DNA from: Scylla paramamosain
Taxonomy: Eukaryota; Arthropoda; Malacostraca; Decapoda; Portunidae
Length of the DNA: 64,000 bases
Assembly (NCBI RefSeq): GCF_035594125.1
Contig: NC_087181.1
Span: 11,588,817 to 11,652,816 of the forward strand
Direction of reading: 5' to 3'
In this document: positions 55,371 through 64,000 of the stretch, piece by piece
Layout of the letters: the number at the start of each line of letters is the position of its first letter
How positions within the stretch are numbered: position 1 is the stretch's first letter
Translations under genes and position numbers: made by a program
The notes under the pieces: generated by a model
Database searches by the model: none
The model's input: only the letters and a program-made list of their open reading frames with translations
What the model was told of the DNA's origin: nothing

Positions 55371-56957
55371 TCAGAACCCCCAGCCCACGTCCTCCACCTC
55401 GGGGATGTAAGGCTCCAGTATTGCGCCCACGGTGAACAGCACCGCCTGCACCGCCAACGCACGCCAGACGCACCTCTTGGCGGCGTGGTAGAGGTCGTGC
55501 CAGCGTGAGGTGCGGGGAGGGCGCGCATTCTGTCCCTCCTCTGTGCCTCGCCGGCTCTCGTCACCCAACACACTTGTATCCAAGGGAGCGTCTTCACTTT
55601 CACCCTCCCACTCATCACTCATATCCTCCCACTCATCACTCATATCCTCCCATTCATCACTCATATCCTCCCACTCATCACTCATATCCTCCCACTCACC
55701 ACTCTCACCCTCCCACTCACCACTCTCACCCTCCCACTCATCACTCACATCCTCCCACTCACCACTTTCTTTCAAGTCTTCACTCTCTTTACACTCATCA
55801 CTTTCTTTCTTCACTCTGTCTTCTTTCAAATCTTCATTCTCATCTTCACATTCGCTTTTGTCTGTACTGGTTTCAATATTGTCTTCAAACTTTTGTTGCA
55901 CTTCTGTCATGTCATCCTTGATTACAATGGCACTTCCTGCTTCATTACTTTCATTACACCCAGCATTGTCCCCTGCAATCTGAAGAGAGCTGGTGAGGGA
56001 GGCGGGGACTGCTGCAGGCAAGACACTCTCTGTAGTTAGTTCTTCCTTCCCTTCATCCTTGTGGAATTCCTTGGGTTGCTGCAATTCCTTTACTTTAATT
56101 TTCAGCTTAAAACTCAATGGATGAAATGAAGACACGTCTAAATGGATGTGGATTTTGGCAAACTTGCGATGCTCCTTCAAACACTGGATGAGGTGTCTGG
56201 CATCAACAGCCTTCTTCCTCATCGTCCCCAGGTCTCTCTTTACTTTCATCTTGACGAAACAATCTGCCTTCAGTTCTTGAATTTTCTTTAAATCTACGTG
56301 CATGCAGCAGACAGGATATCCGTAAGCCTCGCCAGGAAGGTTCTCCCGCCGCGCAGGGTCGAGATAGATGGTCATAAAGGGGAACACAAATTTCTTGGCG
56401 TAGCACAGCCAGGACTGGATCACCTGGGCCTGAAGGGTGATCTCAGTCACTTTTATGGTAGTTGGGACTCGCACCGAACAGGAAAGTTTTTCTTCAAGGG
56501 CTGGAGGATTGCGGAACTCCTCGTTGGCTTCCTGCAATCCCTTTGTTTTTAATTTAAGCTCGAAAGTCAATGGATGAAATGAAGACACGTCCAAGTTGAT
56601 GTGAATTTTGCCAAAGTCGCGGTGCTCCTTCAAACACTGGATGAGGTGTCGCGCATCAACAGCCTTCTTCCTCATTGTTCCCAGGCCTCGTTTGACTTTC
56701 ATTTTCACAAAACAATCTTCTCGCAGTTCTTGAATTTTCTTTAAATTTACATGCATGACGCAGACAGGGTAGCCATAAGTTGCATGACCAAGGTTTTCCC
56801 GCCGCGCAGGGTCGAGATAGATGGTCATGATGGGGTAGACACAGCGCTTGACGTAGCACAGCCAGGACTCCATCACCTCGGCCTGCAGGGTGATCTCCGT
56901 CACCTTGATGGTTGCCGGCACCCGCACAGAGCACGAAAGTTTCTCCTTCAGACTCAT
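55371..56957 (-). CDS. Two-domain acidic, probably tail-anchored protein (DWP, copy B5)
   Basis: 528 residues, single exon, same two-domain architecture. It is longer than B2-B4 by exactly two heptads: eight EWE heptads instead of six, with SGEWEGE duplicated and one more SDEWEDM. The coding sequence is B1/B4-like (AYGYPVCCMHVDL, SECEDENEDLKED) but with GDNAGC and EAGSAI as in B2/B3. EDNIETSTDK replaces EDIIETSTDK. It ends EDVGWGF. The CCAAT pair and start context are conserved. The downstream (14-bp array) side is B-type. The upstream side ends about 200 bp before the ATG, where A-type sequence takes over. Function unknown. Confidence 0.8.
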   Translation of the reverse strand: MSLKEKLSCSVRVPATIKVTEITLQAEVMESWLCYVKRCVYPIMTIYLDPARRENLGHATYGYPVCVMHVNLKKIQELREDCFVKMKVKRGLGTMRKKAVDARHLIQCLKEHRDFGKIHINLDVSSFHPLTFELKLKTKGLQEANEEFRNPPALEEKLSCSVRVPTTIKVTEITLQAQVIQSWLCYAKKFVFPFMTIYLDPARRENLPGEAYGYPVCCMHVDLKKIQELKADCFVKMKVKRDLGTMRKKAVDARHLIQCLKEHRKFAKIHIHLDVSSFHPLSFKLKIKVKELQQPKEFHKDEGKEELTTESVLPAAVPASLTSSLQIAGDNAGCNESNEAGSAIVIKDDMTEVQQKFEDNIETSTDKSECEDENEDLKEDRVKKESDECKESEDLKESGEWEDVSDEWEGESGEWEGESGEWEDMSDEWEDMSDEWEDMSDEWEDMSDEWEGESEDAPLDTSVLGDESRRGTEEGQNARPPRTSRWHDLYHAAKRCVWRALAVQAVLFTVGAILEPYIPEVEDVGWGF

Positions 56958-57150
56958 TTTTGCTTATATTATTTAAAGTATTTTTTCGTCAGGGGGTATA
57001 TGCCTTCCGTATCGAGGAAAGAAAAAGTGCCGGCCTTTGAGCTTGGAGTTAGTTGTCAAGGAAGTAGCCAGTCACCGCCTCCCTCATTTTTTTTGGAGTG
57101 TTTGGAGGCCAGCGATTGGTAGAGGGTGTGGAGCCCGGTGCAGTGATTGG
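56958..57150 (-). promoter_or_regulatory. Upstream region of DWP B5 with two CCAAT boxes
   Basis: CCAAT (minus strand) at 57146-57150 and 57115-57119, same 31-bp spacing, although the sequence between and beyond has diverged (GGGTGTGGAGCCCGGTGCAG). Confidence 0.5.
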
Positions 57151-57160
57151 CTGCTGGTGC

Positions 57161-57328
<168 letters not shown>

Positions 57329-57399
57329 TATGGACGTACGCTGTATTATCTTTGTTTTTTTGTACAGTTTTGTTTATATGTTGACTGGTTAGTTTGTTG

Positions 57400-57403
57400 T
57401 TCC

Positions 57404-57435
<32 letters not shown>

Positions 57436-57602
57436 TTGTTCAACTTTGTATTGATCTTTTTTTTATTTCTTCTTTTTCTTTTTCTTCTTCTTTTTCTTCT
57501 TCTTCTTCTTCTTCTTCTTCTTCTTCTTCTTCTTCTTCTTCTTCTTCAAGAACTTCTTGTTCTTGTTCTTCTTCTTCTTGATCTTTTTCTTCTTTTCTTT
57601 GC

Positions 57603-57634
<32 letters not shown>

Positions 57635-57912
57635 TTCCTGCTGCTGCTGCTGTTGTTGTTGTTGTTGTTATTGTTTTTTTTCCTGCTGCTTCTGCTGTTG
57701 TTGTTGTCGTTGTTGTTGTGTTTGTTGTTGTTGTTGTTGTTGTTTTTCCTGCTGCTGCCGTTGTTGTTGTTGTTGTTGTTATTGTTGTTTTTTCCTGCTG
57801 CTTCTGCTGTTGTTGTTGTTGTTGTCGTTGTTGTTGTGTTTGTTGTTGTTGTTGTTGTTGTTTTTCCTTTTTCTTCCTCACCTCCTCCTCCTCCTCCTCC
57901 TCCTCCTCCTCC
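57400..57912. repeat. Trinucleotide super-cluster (GTT, CTT, CTG, CTC)n
   Basis: Successive runs of GTT, CTT, CTG/GTT mixtures and CTC. A block of about 125 bp (TTTTTCCTGCTGCT.. then GTT runs) recurs about three times from 57632. All frames read as homopolymer Leu, Val, Ser or, on the minus strand, Gln/Thr. No start or splice context supports a gene. Confidence 0.9.
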
Positions 57913-58718
57913 TCTTCCCCTTAAGACGCTAAAAGAAACAAACCAAAGTTAGCCATGCAATAATCAATTTTCTCTGTTCTTTATGACAAAAGGAAACAAA
58001 TATTTTCAAGAGGTAACTATAGTAAATATTAATGGTTGTGTGTAGTACGTACAGTACGCAGTGTTTAGATCAAGTATTATCTGGAAAGTAAACTTTTTTT
58101 TGTATTTAGTATATGTAACAGAATAGAGTCTGGCTGTTTTCTTTCTCTATAGTGTGATGTTTTTGTAGTGCCGCTCGTAATAGTTAGGTAAATTTTGAAA
58201 TTTTCTTTTATATTACTGAGCCTGGAAATACTTTTATGCTTATGGTATTAGCTAAAGTATATGGCAAGTCAGAAAATGTAGTGCATTCCAGTATGGGCGT
58301 CTTCTTTCTTCTCATGGATTTCGAAATGAATTACGTTACGTAAATATGATGGCCGAGACAACATTTTCCCTGACTCCCTCCCTCTTTGTACACCAATATT
58401 TAGCTAAATTTGCGGGTGTTTTTAGCCTTGTACGTAAAGTAGAGCCAGGATTAAGCATGAAAATAGATAAATATTTCTTAAAATGCAACAAATAAGGATA
58501 TAGAAAAAAAAAAGGAAGGTTTGAGTGCCGTTCAGAGCGCCCATCACGAAAACAAGAAGACCCAGACCGAGACCTAGACCTTCTTTCCTGCCTCCCGGTC
58601 TCTTCGTCAGTATTTTCCTCGATTTTCAGGATTTTACGAACATTTCCAGGCATTTCCAGACAGACGGTAGAAGTAGGAGGAGCAAGAAATGAGGAATGAA
58701 AGTGTGCAAGGGAGTGTA
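57913..58718. other. A-like fragment, diverged
   Basis: Matches the right end of A1/A2 (for example AGAGGTAACTAT-AGTAAATATTAATG, AGTACGCAGTGTTTA, ATTATCTGGAAAGTAAA) but with many substitutions, so it is older than the A1-A2 split. No gene recognised. Confidence 0.55.
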
Positions 58719-58950
58719 TTAGTAGTAGTAGAATGAGCGAGGTGGCGGCGGTGGCGGTGGGTGTTTAGCACTCTTGCCAGACTGCAGGAGTCCTTGCTTG
58801 TGGACAGCGGCCAGCGGGGTGAGGTCGAGGGTGGTGGGGGCGCCTGTGTAGCCAGCGCATGAAGGACCAAACAGGATCTTGGCCGCGCGCATCTGCACTC
58901 TCTCCAGCCTCTCCCTCTGCGCTGTGTTGAAGGTGACGACCAGGCCGGCG

Positions 58951-58952
<2 letters not shown>
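58719..58952 (-). pseudogene. LINE-e fragment (C-terminal end of a non-LTR reverse transcriptase)
   Basis: The minus-strand frame ending at a TAA (58719-58721) reads NTAQRERLERVQMRAAKILF, then GYTGAPTTLDLTPLAAVHKQ and LLQSGKSAKHP. The pattern 'aqrerLErvQkrAakiiLG..Y..A...L.l..La..r...l..f.k' is that of the region after the catalytic core in many arthropod non-LTR elements. It starts directly at a (GT)n run and ends in a proline run, so only about 60 residues remain. Identity is from pattern recall, hence moderate confidence. Confidence 0.55.

Positions 58953-58988
<36 letters not shown>
58951..58988. repeat. (GT)n microsatellite
   Basis: GT run next to the LINE-e fragment. Confidence 0.9.
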
Positions 58989-58996
<8 letters not shown>

Positions 58997-59095
58997 CAGT
59001 AGAGTTAATATTTACATGTAATAGGCCTTTTTCTTTTGTCCGTCTGTTTGTCTGCCTCTTTGAGTGTTTCCTTGACTCCTTTTGTCCATTATCCC

Positions 59096-59100
<5 letters not shown>

Positions 59101-59178
<78 letters not shown>

Positions 59179-59425
59179 GCTAATTGGATGAAGGACGGAT
59201 ATAGGAGTAGGTGGGTGTATGGAAGGGTGGATTAGTGTGTGGGTAGCTACATGGCTGGATTGATTTAATTGTGGATGTGTGAATTGTTGTGTGGATGGAT
59301 GTGATGGGTGAGTGAATGGGTAAGTGGATGAGTAAATGGATGGATGAATGGATGGATCGGTGGGAGTCAGTGGTTGGATGGATGAATGGATAAGTGGATT
59401 GGGTTGTGGTTGAGTGGATAGATGA
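59101..59425. repeat. (CT)n and GGATG minisatellite (A-like fragment)
   Basis: CT run 59101-59178 and a short GGATG array to about 59425. The left flank (about 59010-59100) matches positions 1-92 of the window. Confidence 0.85.
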
Positions 59426-59969
59426 ATGTATTTGAATAACACCATGTAACTTTTTTGTCTTTGGTCAGTAAATGTTACTTCCGCATTGGTTTATCTAGAA
59501 ATAAAAGAAAATTACAATTATTAAATTTAAAGAGAACATGGGGGCGCACTGCGAGGAGCAAGGTAAGCGCTTCCACCAAGATATATTGGACTTTGACCGC
59601 CGCTACCAAGGGTCGTATAGTGAAAACGTAATGGGAGACTGTATTTGTGGGCTGATTCGTGAAAGTAATTTACAGTATAAGTGCAAGTCGCGGAAAAACT
59701 ACTCATTTCTAATGTTTTATTCCCTCACTTGTGTAATCCTAGAATAAATAAATGTTACTTTTATATCATATGTTAATACTTTGTGCAAATGAGAGGTCAA
59801 ATTTTCCTTTTTCTACCAAGGGAAATAGGTAAACTACATAAATATCATTGTCCTGGCCACAAAAGCAAAGTTAGAAAAAATATCAGTGTTTTCCATGTTT
59901 TCTAGGCATTAATAAATAAAAAATAGCAGTTGTTACCCAAGAACAAAAATTGTGTTGCACAGTGTAATT
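59426..59969 (+). pseudogene. Relic of a mobile-element protein (C-terminal RFHQD.. type)
   Basis: Plus frame 59538-59747 reads MGAHCEEQGKRFHQDILDFD, then RRYQGSYSENVMGD and GLIRESNLQYK, before decaying. From memory, arthropod genomes contain many copies of a protein ending in a stretch of the form '..EQGERFHQD....E.RYQG.....M..DY.W.L.R', associated with mobile elements. This is its last 50 or so residues. The expected DY.W is DCICG here. The flanks are AT-rich and not found elsewhere in the window, and both sides are A-type (GGATG array left, A block right), so it is an insertion. Exact element class not assigned. Confidence 0.55.
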
Positions 59970-60499
59970 AGATGGATGGTTTGTTGAATGTTATGTTAGT
60001 GTGTGCGGATCCACATGCTGCCTTCACGAAGCCTGTAGTCCAGACGTTTGAGTCTAGAGACATTTTGAAGACCAAATGGCTTGAGTGCCAAGAGTCTCGA
60101 GCACTAAACGTCCTTATTTGCACTCAGGCCGATCTGTCTTCAGGATCATCTGACTCGCGACATGGATGACCCAAGTACCATCCGCCCCAGTACCCAGTGA
60201 CTGCCTCCCCCTTAATACACTGGAAGGGGGTGGTAGACAGGGAAAAAAGAGAGGGACGTGGGTAAAGGGTACTTAGTTTTTTTGTGATGTTTAGTAGTTT
60301 TTGTAAGGTGGAGAAGTCTGTGTGAGGTGAAGCAGTAATTGTGAGGTGGAAGAAAGTAGTTGTTGTAGGTGGAACAGTCTGTATGAGGTGGATAAGCTGA
60401 TCGCGGCAGTCTCCCCTCTCGTGCTGCCAGTGACGGCCGGTCAAAGGTTCAGTCGGAAAATATACCTTGAACGTGACTGTAGCTGACCAGTAGGGCGCT
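59970..60499. other. Conserved A block, copy 4
   Basis: Same block as 5331-5861. AGTACCCAGTGACTGCCTCCC at 60189-60209. Confidence 0.6.
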
Positions 60500-60580
60500 G
60501 TGTGTGTGTGTGTGCGTGTGTGTGTGTGTGTGTGTGTCCCTAGTCAATGAGAACACACACACACACACACACACACACAT
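60500..60580. repeat. (GT)n/(AC)n inverted microsatellite pair (A4)
   Basis: GT run with one C (60500-60537), spacer CCCTAGTCAATGAG as in A1, AC run 60552-60580. Confidence 0.9.
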
Positions 60581-61266
60581 ACCAAATATAAATTATTTGA
60601 TAAAAAAAACTTGCTGGTAAGAAATCATGCAAATAAAACTGAAATAATTAGATAGATTAACATATAACTTTATTAAAAAACTAAATTATTTAACGGTACA
60701 TTAACAAAGAAACATTCGTTAGAAAATAACGAACACATACACTAAAAACAAACAAACAAGGAAACAAAAAAATAAAGCTTAACATTTAAAGAGTCAAGAC
60801 TTTAATAATCTTTCAACTAACATTACACTTTTCTTTTCTTTCTTTCTTTCTTTTTTTCCACTTACATATCTTTTCACTTAATTTCCTTCCATTTCTTTAT
60901 ATTTTTCATATTTTTTTCCTTCTCCTTTCTCTTTCTCTCTTATCTTCTTTTCATTTTTCTCATTCTTACACATCAGCGCATCTCAACCCAACTTTCTTTC
61001 TTCTTTCTTCCTTTTCCTATTTTTTTTTAATTCCCCAACTCATTCTTTCTCTCAATTTCTTCTCATTTTGTTCATTCTTCAACCCATTCTTTCTGCTTCT
61101 CATCTTCATTCTTCAGTTCAGCCATCTTGTCATTCTTTTTCTATTTTCAACTCGAGGTCTTTCCGTTTCTCCTCTTTTCATTGGTCTTTCCACATCACTG
61201 TACCTCAACGCAATCTTCCGCACAACAACCTTTCGTCCTGTTTTCACATCACACCTTACCTGTACC
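60581..61266 (-). other. 3' flank of YGP gene A4
   Basis: AT-rich and pyrimidine-rich, with a candidate minus-strand AATAAA near 60668. Parts (about 60960-61150) resemble A3 more than A1/A2. Confidence 0.5.
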
Positions 61267-62038
61267 TTAGCGGCCATAAGTATGATATGGGTTGTAGTTA
61301 CCGTATCCACCTTGCCAATTATATCTATTACCGTAGCTGCCATAAGTTTGATATGGGTTGTAGTTATTGTATCCATTGTGCCAATTATACCTATTAACGT
61401 AACGGTTTCCTCTGTATATGAGTGGCCGTGATCCTCCGTGACTTGTCAGTGCACCCTGGAGGAGGCAAAGGGAGGGACGACATGAGTAACGGAAGTAAAG
61501 GGAGAGGAAATAGGTGAAGGGAAACTACTGTAAAGCTGTTTATGAAGTCAAATAGTTTTGTAAGCTCTTTGTAATCCTTCTGTAAACAATAATCCCTTTG
61601 CTGATCATTTGTAATTCTTTTGTAAATTAAAATGTTAATTATTTTTCTCCCCGTTAAACTGTTAACATAATCATGAAAATACCCTTGAAAGTCTCATGAA
61701 TTTATACTGTACCCTTTGTGAACCCTTTGCAATAATTTCTAAAGAATTCTTCACCGTTTAACTATTGTTAGAATTAAGAAAAAACACCCTTGAAAGTCCC
61801 ATGCACTTACACTGAACCCTTTGTAAAACCTTTTTCAGTCACTTTGTAAACTTTGTAAGCCTTTTGAAAACTTTAACCCCTTTGTAATCCCTTGTGACGA
61901 GTTTCTCCTTACCGTAGTGGGATATCTGGACGGCAAGCCATCGATGACAAAACGGGGCACATACATTGCATCATGCTGGTGTGAAGCATCTGGAATTAAG
62001 ACAGGAAGGTTTGGTTTACCGCTTTCAAGGTCACTTCG

Positions 62039-62091
<53 letters not shown>

Positions 62092-62121
62092 CACAGACAA
62101 CACAACAATCAGGCGACTCAT
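61267..62121 (-). pseudogene. YGP gene copy A4 with damaged signal-peptide exon
   Basis: Exon 3 (61267-61455) and exon 2 (61913-61989) are intact in length, frame and splice sites. Exon 3 shows Arg at residues 67 and 70 (IYRGNRYVNR), and repeat 1 ends TYGS as in A2. Exon 1 keeps only MSRLIVVLSVVM (62086-62121). About 45 bp coding the rest of the signal peptide, together with the normal donor, is replaced by direct fusion to the (CT)n tract. A GTGAGAGAG created at the break could serve as a donor, but in phase 0. Joining it to exon 2 (which needs phase 1) would break the frame. So this copy probably makes no secreted protein, although its TATA box (62181-62188) is intact. Confidence 0.65.
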
Positions 62122-62149
62122 TGTGCTTCTTGTCCTGTCCTCACGTGCT

Positions 62150-62188
62150 TGCTGAGAGAGTGACCCAAACCTTTCCCTTCCTTATATA
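62150..62188 (-). promoter_or_regulatory. TATA box and initiator of YGP A4
   Basis: TATATAAG on the minus strand at 62181-62188 with the TCAGCA initiator about 35 bp downstream, as in A1 and A2. Confidence 0.6.
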
Positions 62189-62934
62189 CCTCTGTTATAC
62201 CACTGTCCTCCTACGGCCTCCAGTACGCCACACAGTTGATATTCTCTAAGTTACCTCTGCGTTGTGAGTCTTAAGGAAAGGGACAGATTTCGCCTTCCTC
62301 TGTACATGTTTTGGTTGGTGAGCTCATCGTCTGCAGCTTCACCTTAGGGTAAAATTTGCTTTCAACATTTCTTTCCTATTTCTACGTTACCTGCGTAGCG
62401 TGGACACGTGATAATGGTCGGCTGGTCAAGTAAAAATTTTCCTACTTTACGTGTTGAGTGCAACGGATAGTATTACTTTTGTTGCTTGGTGTTAGGTGCT
62501 GTTGTGCCTCCTTTGGTTCAGGGAGGAATGCGGTGTTGTGTGCAGTGCTTTGACCGGCCCTGCGTGGTGTGTGAATTTGCTTTGTTCTTTTTTAAGGGTG
62601 ACTTTTTGTAAAGCTGAAAGAGATTTTAGTTGTTTCTGTGTTTTTTTTCTTATTTATTTTTTCTTATTGGTAATGTATAGTTGTTAGTGTTTTGAATTTG
62701 CTTTGTTGTGTCGTAATATTTATTTTTTTGCGAAACTGAAAAGATAAGTTGTGTTTTCATGTTTTTTTTTTTACTTAATCATTTATTTTTTTCCTAACTG
62801 ATAATGAAAGGTCCTTGGTAAATTAATATCATAATCATGAAATCATCCTCGAAAGTACCATTAATTTTTACTAGACTTAGATGTCCTATCCACTCCTACG
62901 CTCATGATACCACCCTGCACTTTTCCGAGTGTTG
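62189..62934. other. Upstream region of YGP A4
   Basis: Nearly identical to 15096-15841 of A2. Confidence 0.4.
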
Positions 62935-63399
62935 GACGTTTTGGCCACGGACGGTTTGGCCACGGACGTTTTGGCCAAGAACGTTTTGGCCAAGAACGTT
63001 TTGGCCAAGGACGTTTTGGCCACGGACGTTTTGGCCAAGGACGTTTTGGCCAAGGACGTTTTGGCCACGGACGTTTTGGCCACGGACGGTTTGGCCACGG
63101 ACGTTTTGGCCAAGAACGTTTTGGCCAAGGACGTTTTGGCTAAGGACGTTTTGGCCACGGACGTTTTGGCCAAGAACGTTTTGGCCAAGGACGTTTTGGC
63201 CACGGACGTTTTGGCCAAGAACGTTTTGGCCAAGGACGTTTTGGCCACGGACGTTCTGGCCAAGGACGTTTTGGCCACGGACGTTTTGGCCAAGAACGTT
63301 TTGGCCAAGGACGTTTTGGCCAAGGACCTTTTGGCCAAGGACGTTTTGGCCAAGAACGTTTTGGCCAAGGGCGTTTTGGCCACGGACGTTTTGGCCATT
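62935..63399. repeat. 15-bp minisatellite, 31 units (A4)
   Basis: Same units in the same order as A2 (15842-16306). Confidence 0.95.
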
Positions 63400-63593
63400 G
63401 GCCACCAAACTAGGACGTTTTGAACGAAAAATTCATTAATCTTTTGAATATACCGCACTTTTCCTTATATTTCGCGCCATATTTTTTTTTTTTTTGTTTA
63501 TAATTCGTGGTTTAAATTTTAATTGGTTGCTGCGGGCAAAAATTCAGTAGTCATATGGCACTGCTTTACAGTGGTTTTGAGACTGAGTGAAGC

Positions 63594-63595
<2 letters not shown>

Positions 63596-63645
<50 letters not shown>
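63596..63645. repeat. (CA)n microsatellite (A4)
   Basis: Counterpart of 8893 and 16504. Confidence 0.9.
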
Positions 63646-63646
<1 letters not shown>

Positions 63647-63942
63647 CCTTTACTGCTTTACAGTGATTTTGAGACTGAATGAAGCTTCAGCTTGTTTTGA
63701 ACTAAACTTTTTACTGCTTTATGGTGCTGCTTCACAGTTCTTTAGAGACTGAATGAAACAAAAAGGAGTGTTTGAACTTTGTTTCAGGTTGTTTTGAGCT
63801 GTGAAGCAATTTGTGAAGGTTATGACTGAGGTGAGGAACAGTCTGGTGGGAACTACTGTGCACAGTACTGTGCAATTATAAATTATTATAGATTATAATA
63901 ATATACTGTGAAGAAATGCTCAACGTTTTAAATATATTGTTT

Positions 63943-63945
<3 letters not shown>

Positions 63946-64000
<55 letters not shown>
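63946..64000. repeat. (AT)n microsatellite, cut by the window end
   Basis: Counterpart of 9236 and 16841; unit A4 continues beyond the window. Confidence 0.95.

Noticed and set aside
57394..57952. Poly-Leu/Val or poly-Gln protein over the trinucleotide cluster
   Set aside because: All frames are homopolymer runs; no start, signal or splice context.

Overview
The window looks like nuclear DNA of an arthropod, most likely a decapod crustacean. This is inferred from very long (CT)n, (GT)n and (AT)n tracts, non-LTR retrotransposon relics, a tRNA-derived SINE, spliced genes with GT/AG borders and a TATA promoter. Nothing prokaryotic is visible. Species cannot be fixed from the sequence alone. One assembly gap of 100 N lies at 25084-25183.

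Layout. The window is a segmentally duplicated locus built from two interleaved unit types. Type A units (about 7.5 kb) occur at 1-12.1 kb (A1, split by a LINE insertion), 12.1-19.7 kb (A2), 19.7-22.45 kb (A3, truncated) and 59.97-64 kb (A4, cut by the window end); a further A-like fragment lies at 57.9-59.4 kb. Type B units (about 6.4-6.5 kb) occur at 23.6-30.2 (B1), 30.2-36.6 (B2), 36.6-43.1 (B3), 43.1-49.3 (B4) and 52.4-57.16 kb (B5), with a stub B0 at 22.45-22.8 kb. The A/B borders fall inside (CT)n or (GT)n/(CT)n tracts.

Genes. Each A unit carries on the minus strand a small three-exon gene for a secreted Tyr/Asn/Gly-rich protein of 114 residues (called YGP here as a working label). A1 and A2 look intact, A3 is a frameshifted relic, and A4 has lost the end of its signal-peptide exon and the first splice donor. 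Each B unit carries on the minus strand a single-exon gene for a protein of 514-535 codons, with two tandem copies of a domain of about 137 residues, an acidic Glu-Trp-Glu heptad tract and a C-terminal hydrophobic segment (working label DWP). I do not recognise this family. B2-B5 are open; B1 has a stop at codon 291.

Repeats. Behind every B gene is a 0.7-1.5 kb array of 14-bp units, and upstream of each complete A gene is an array of 15-bp units carrying the palindrome TTGGCCAA. Both arrays stay open in several frames and give long spurious ORFs. At least five non-LTR retrotransposon families are represented, all apparently dead: LINE-a (a plus copy interrupted by an inverted copy that itself holds a SINE), LINE-b (two copies), LINE-c (co-amplified in B1-B4, YADD box intact), LINE-d (one in-frame stop) and a small LINE-e piece. 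A relic of another mobile-element protein sits at 59.5 kb.

How they fit together. Nothing in the sequence shows that the two protein families cooperate. The locus reads as a cluster of rapidly duplicating lineage-specific genes whose copy number is reshaped by recombination in microsatellites, with copies exchanging sequence. All functional statements beyond secretion (YGP) and possible membrane anchoring (DWP) are inference.
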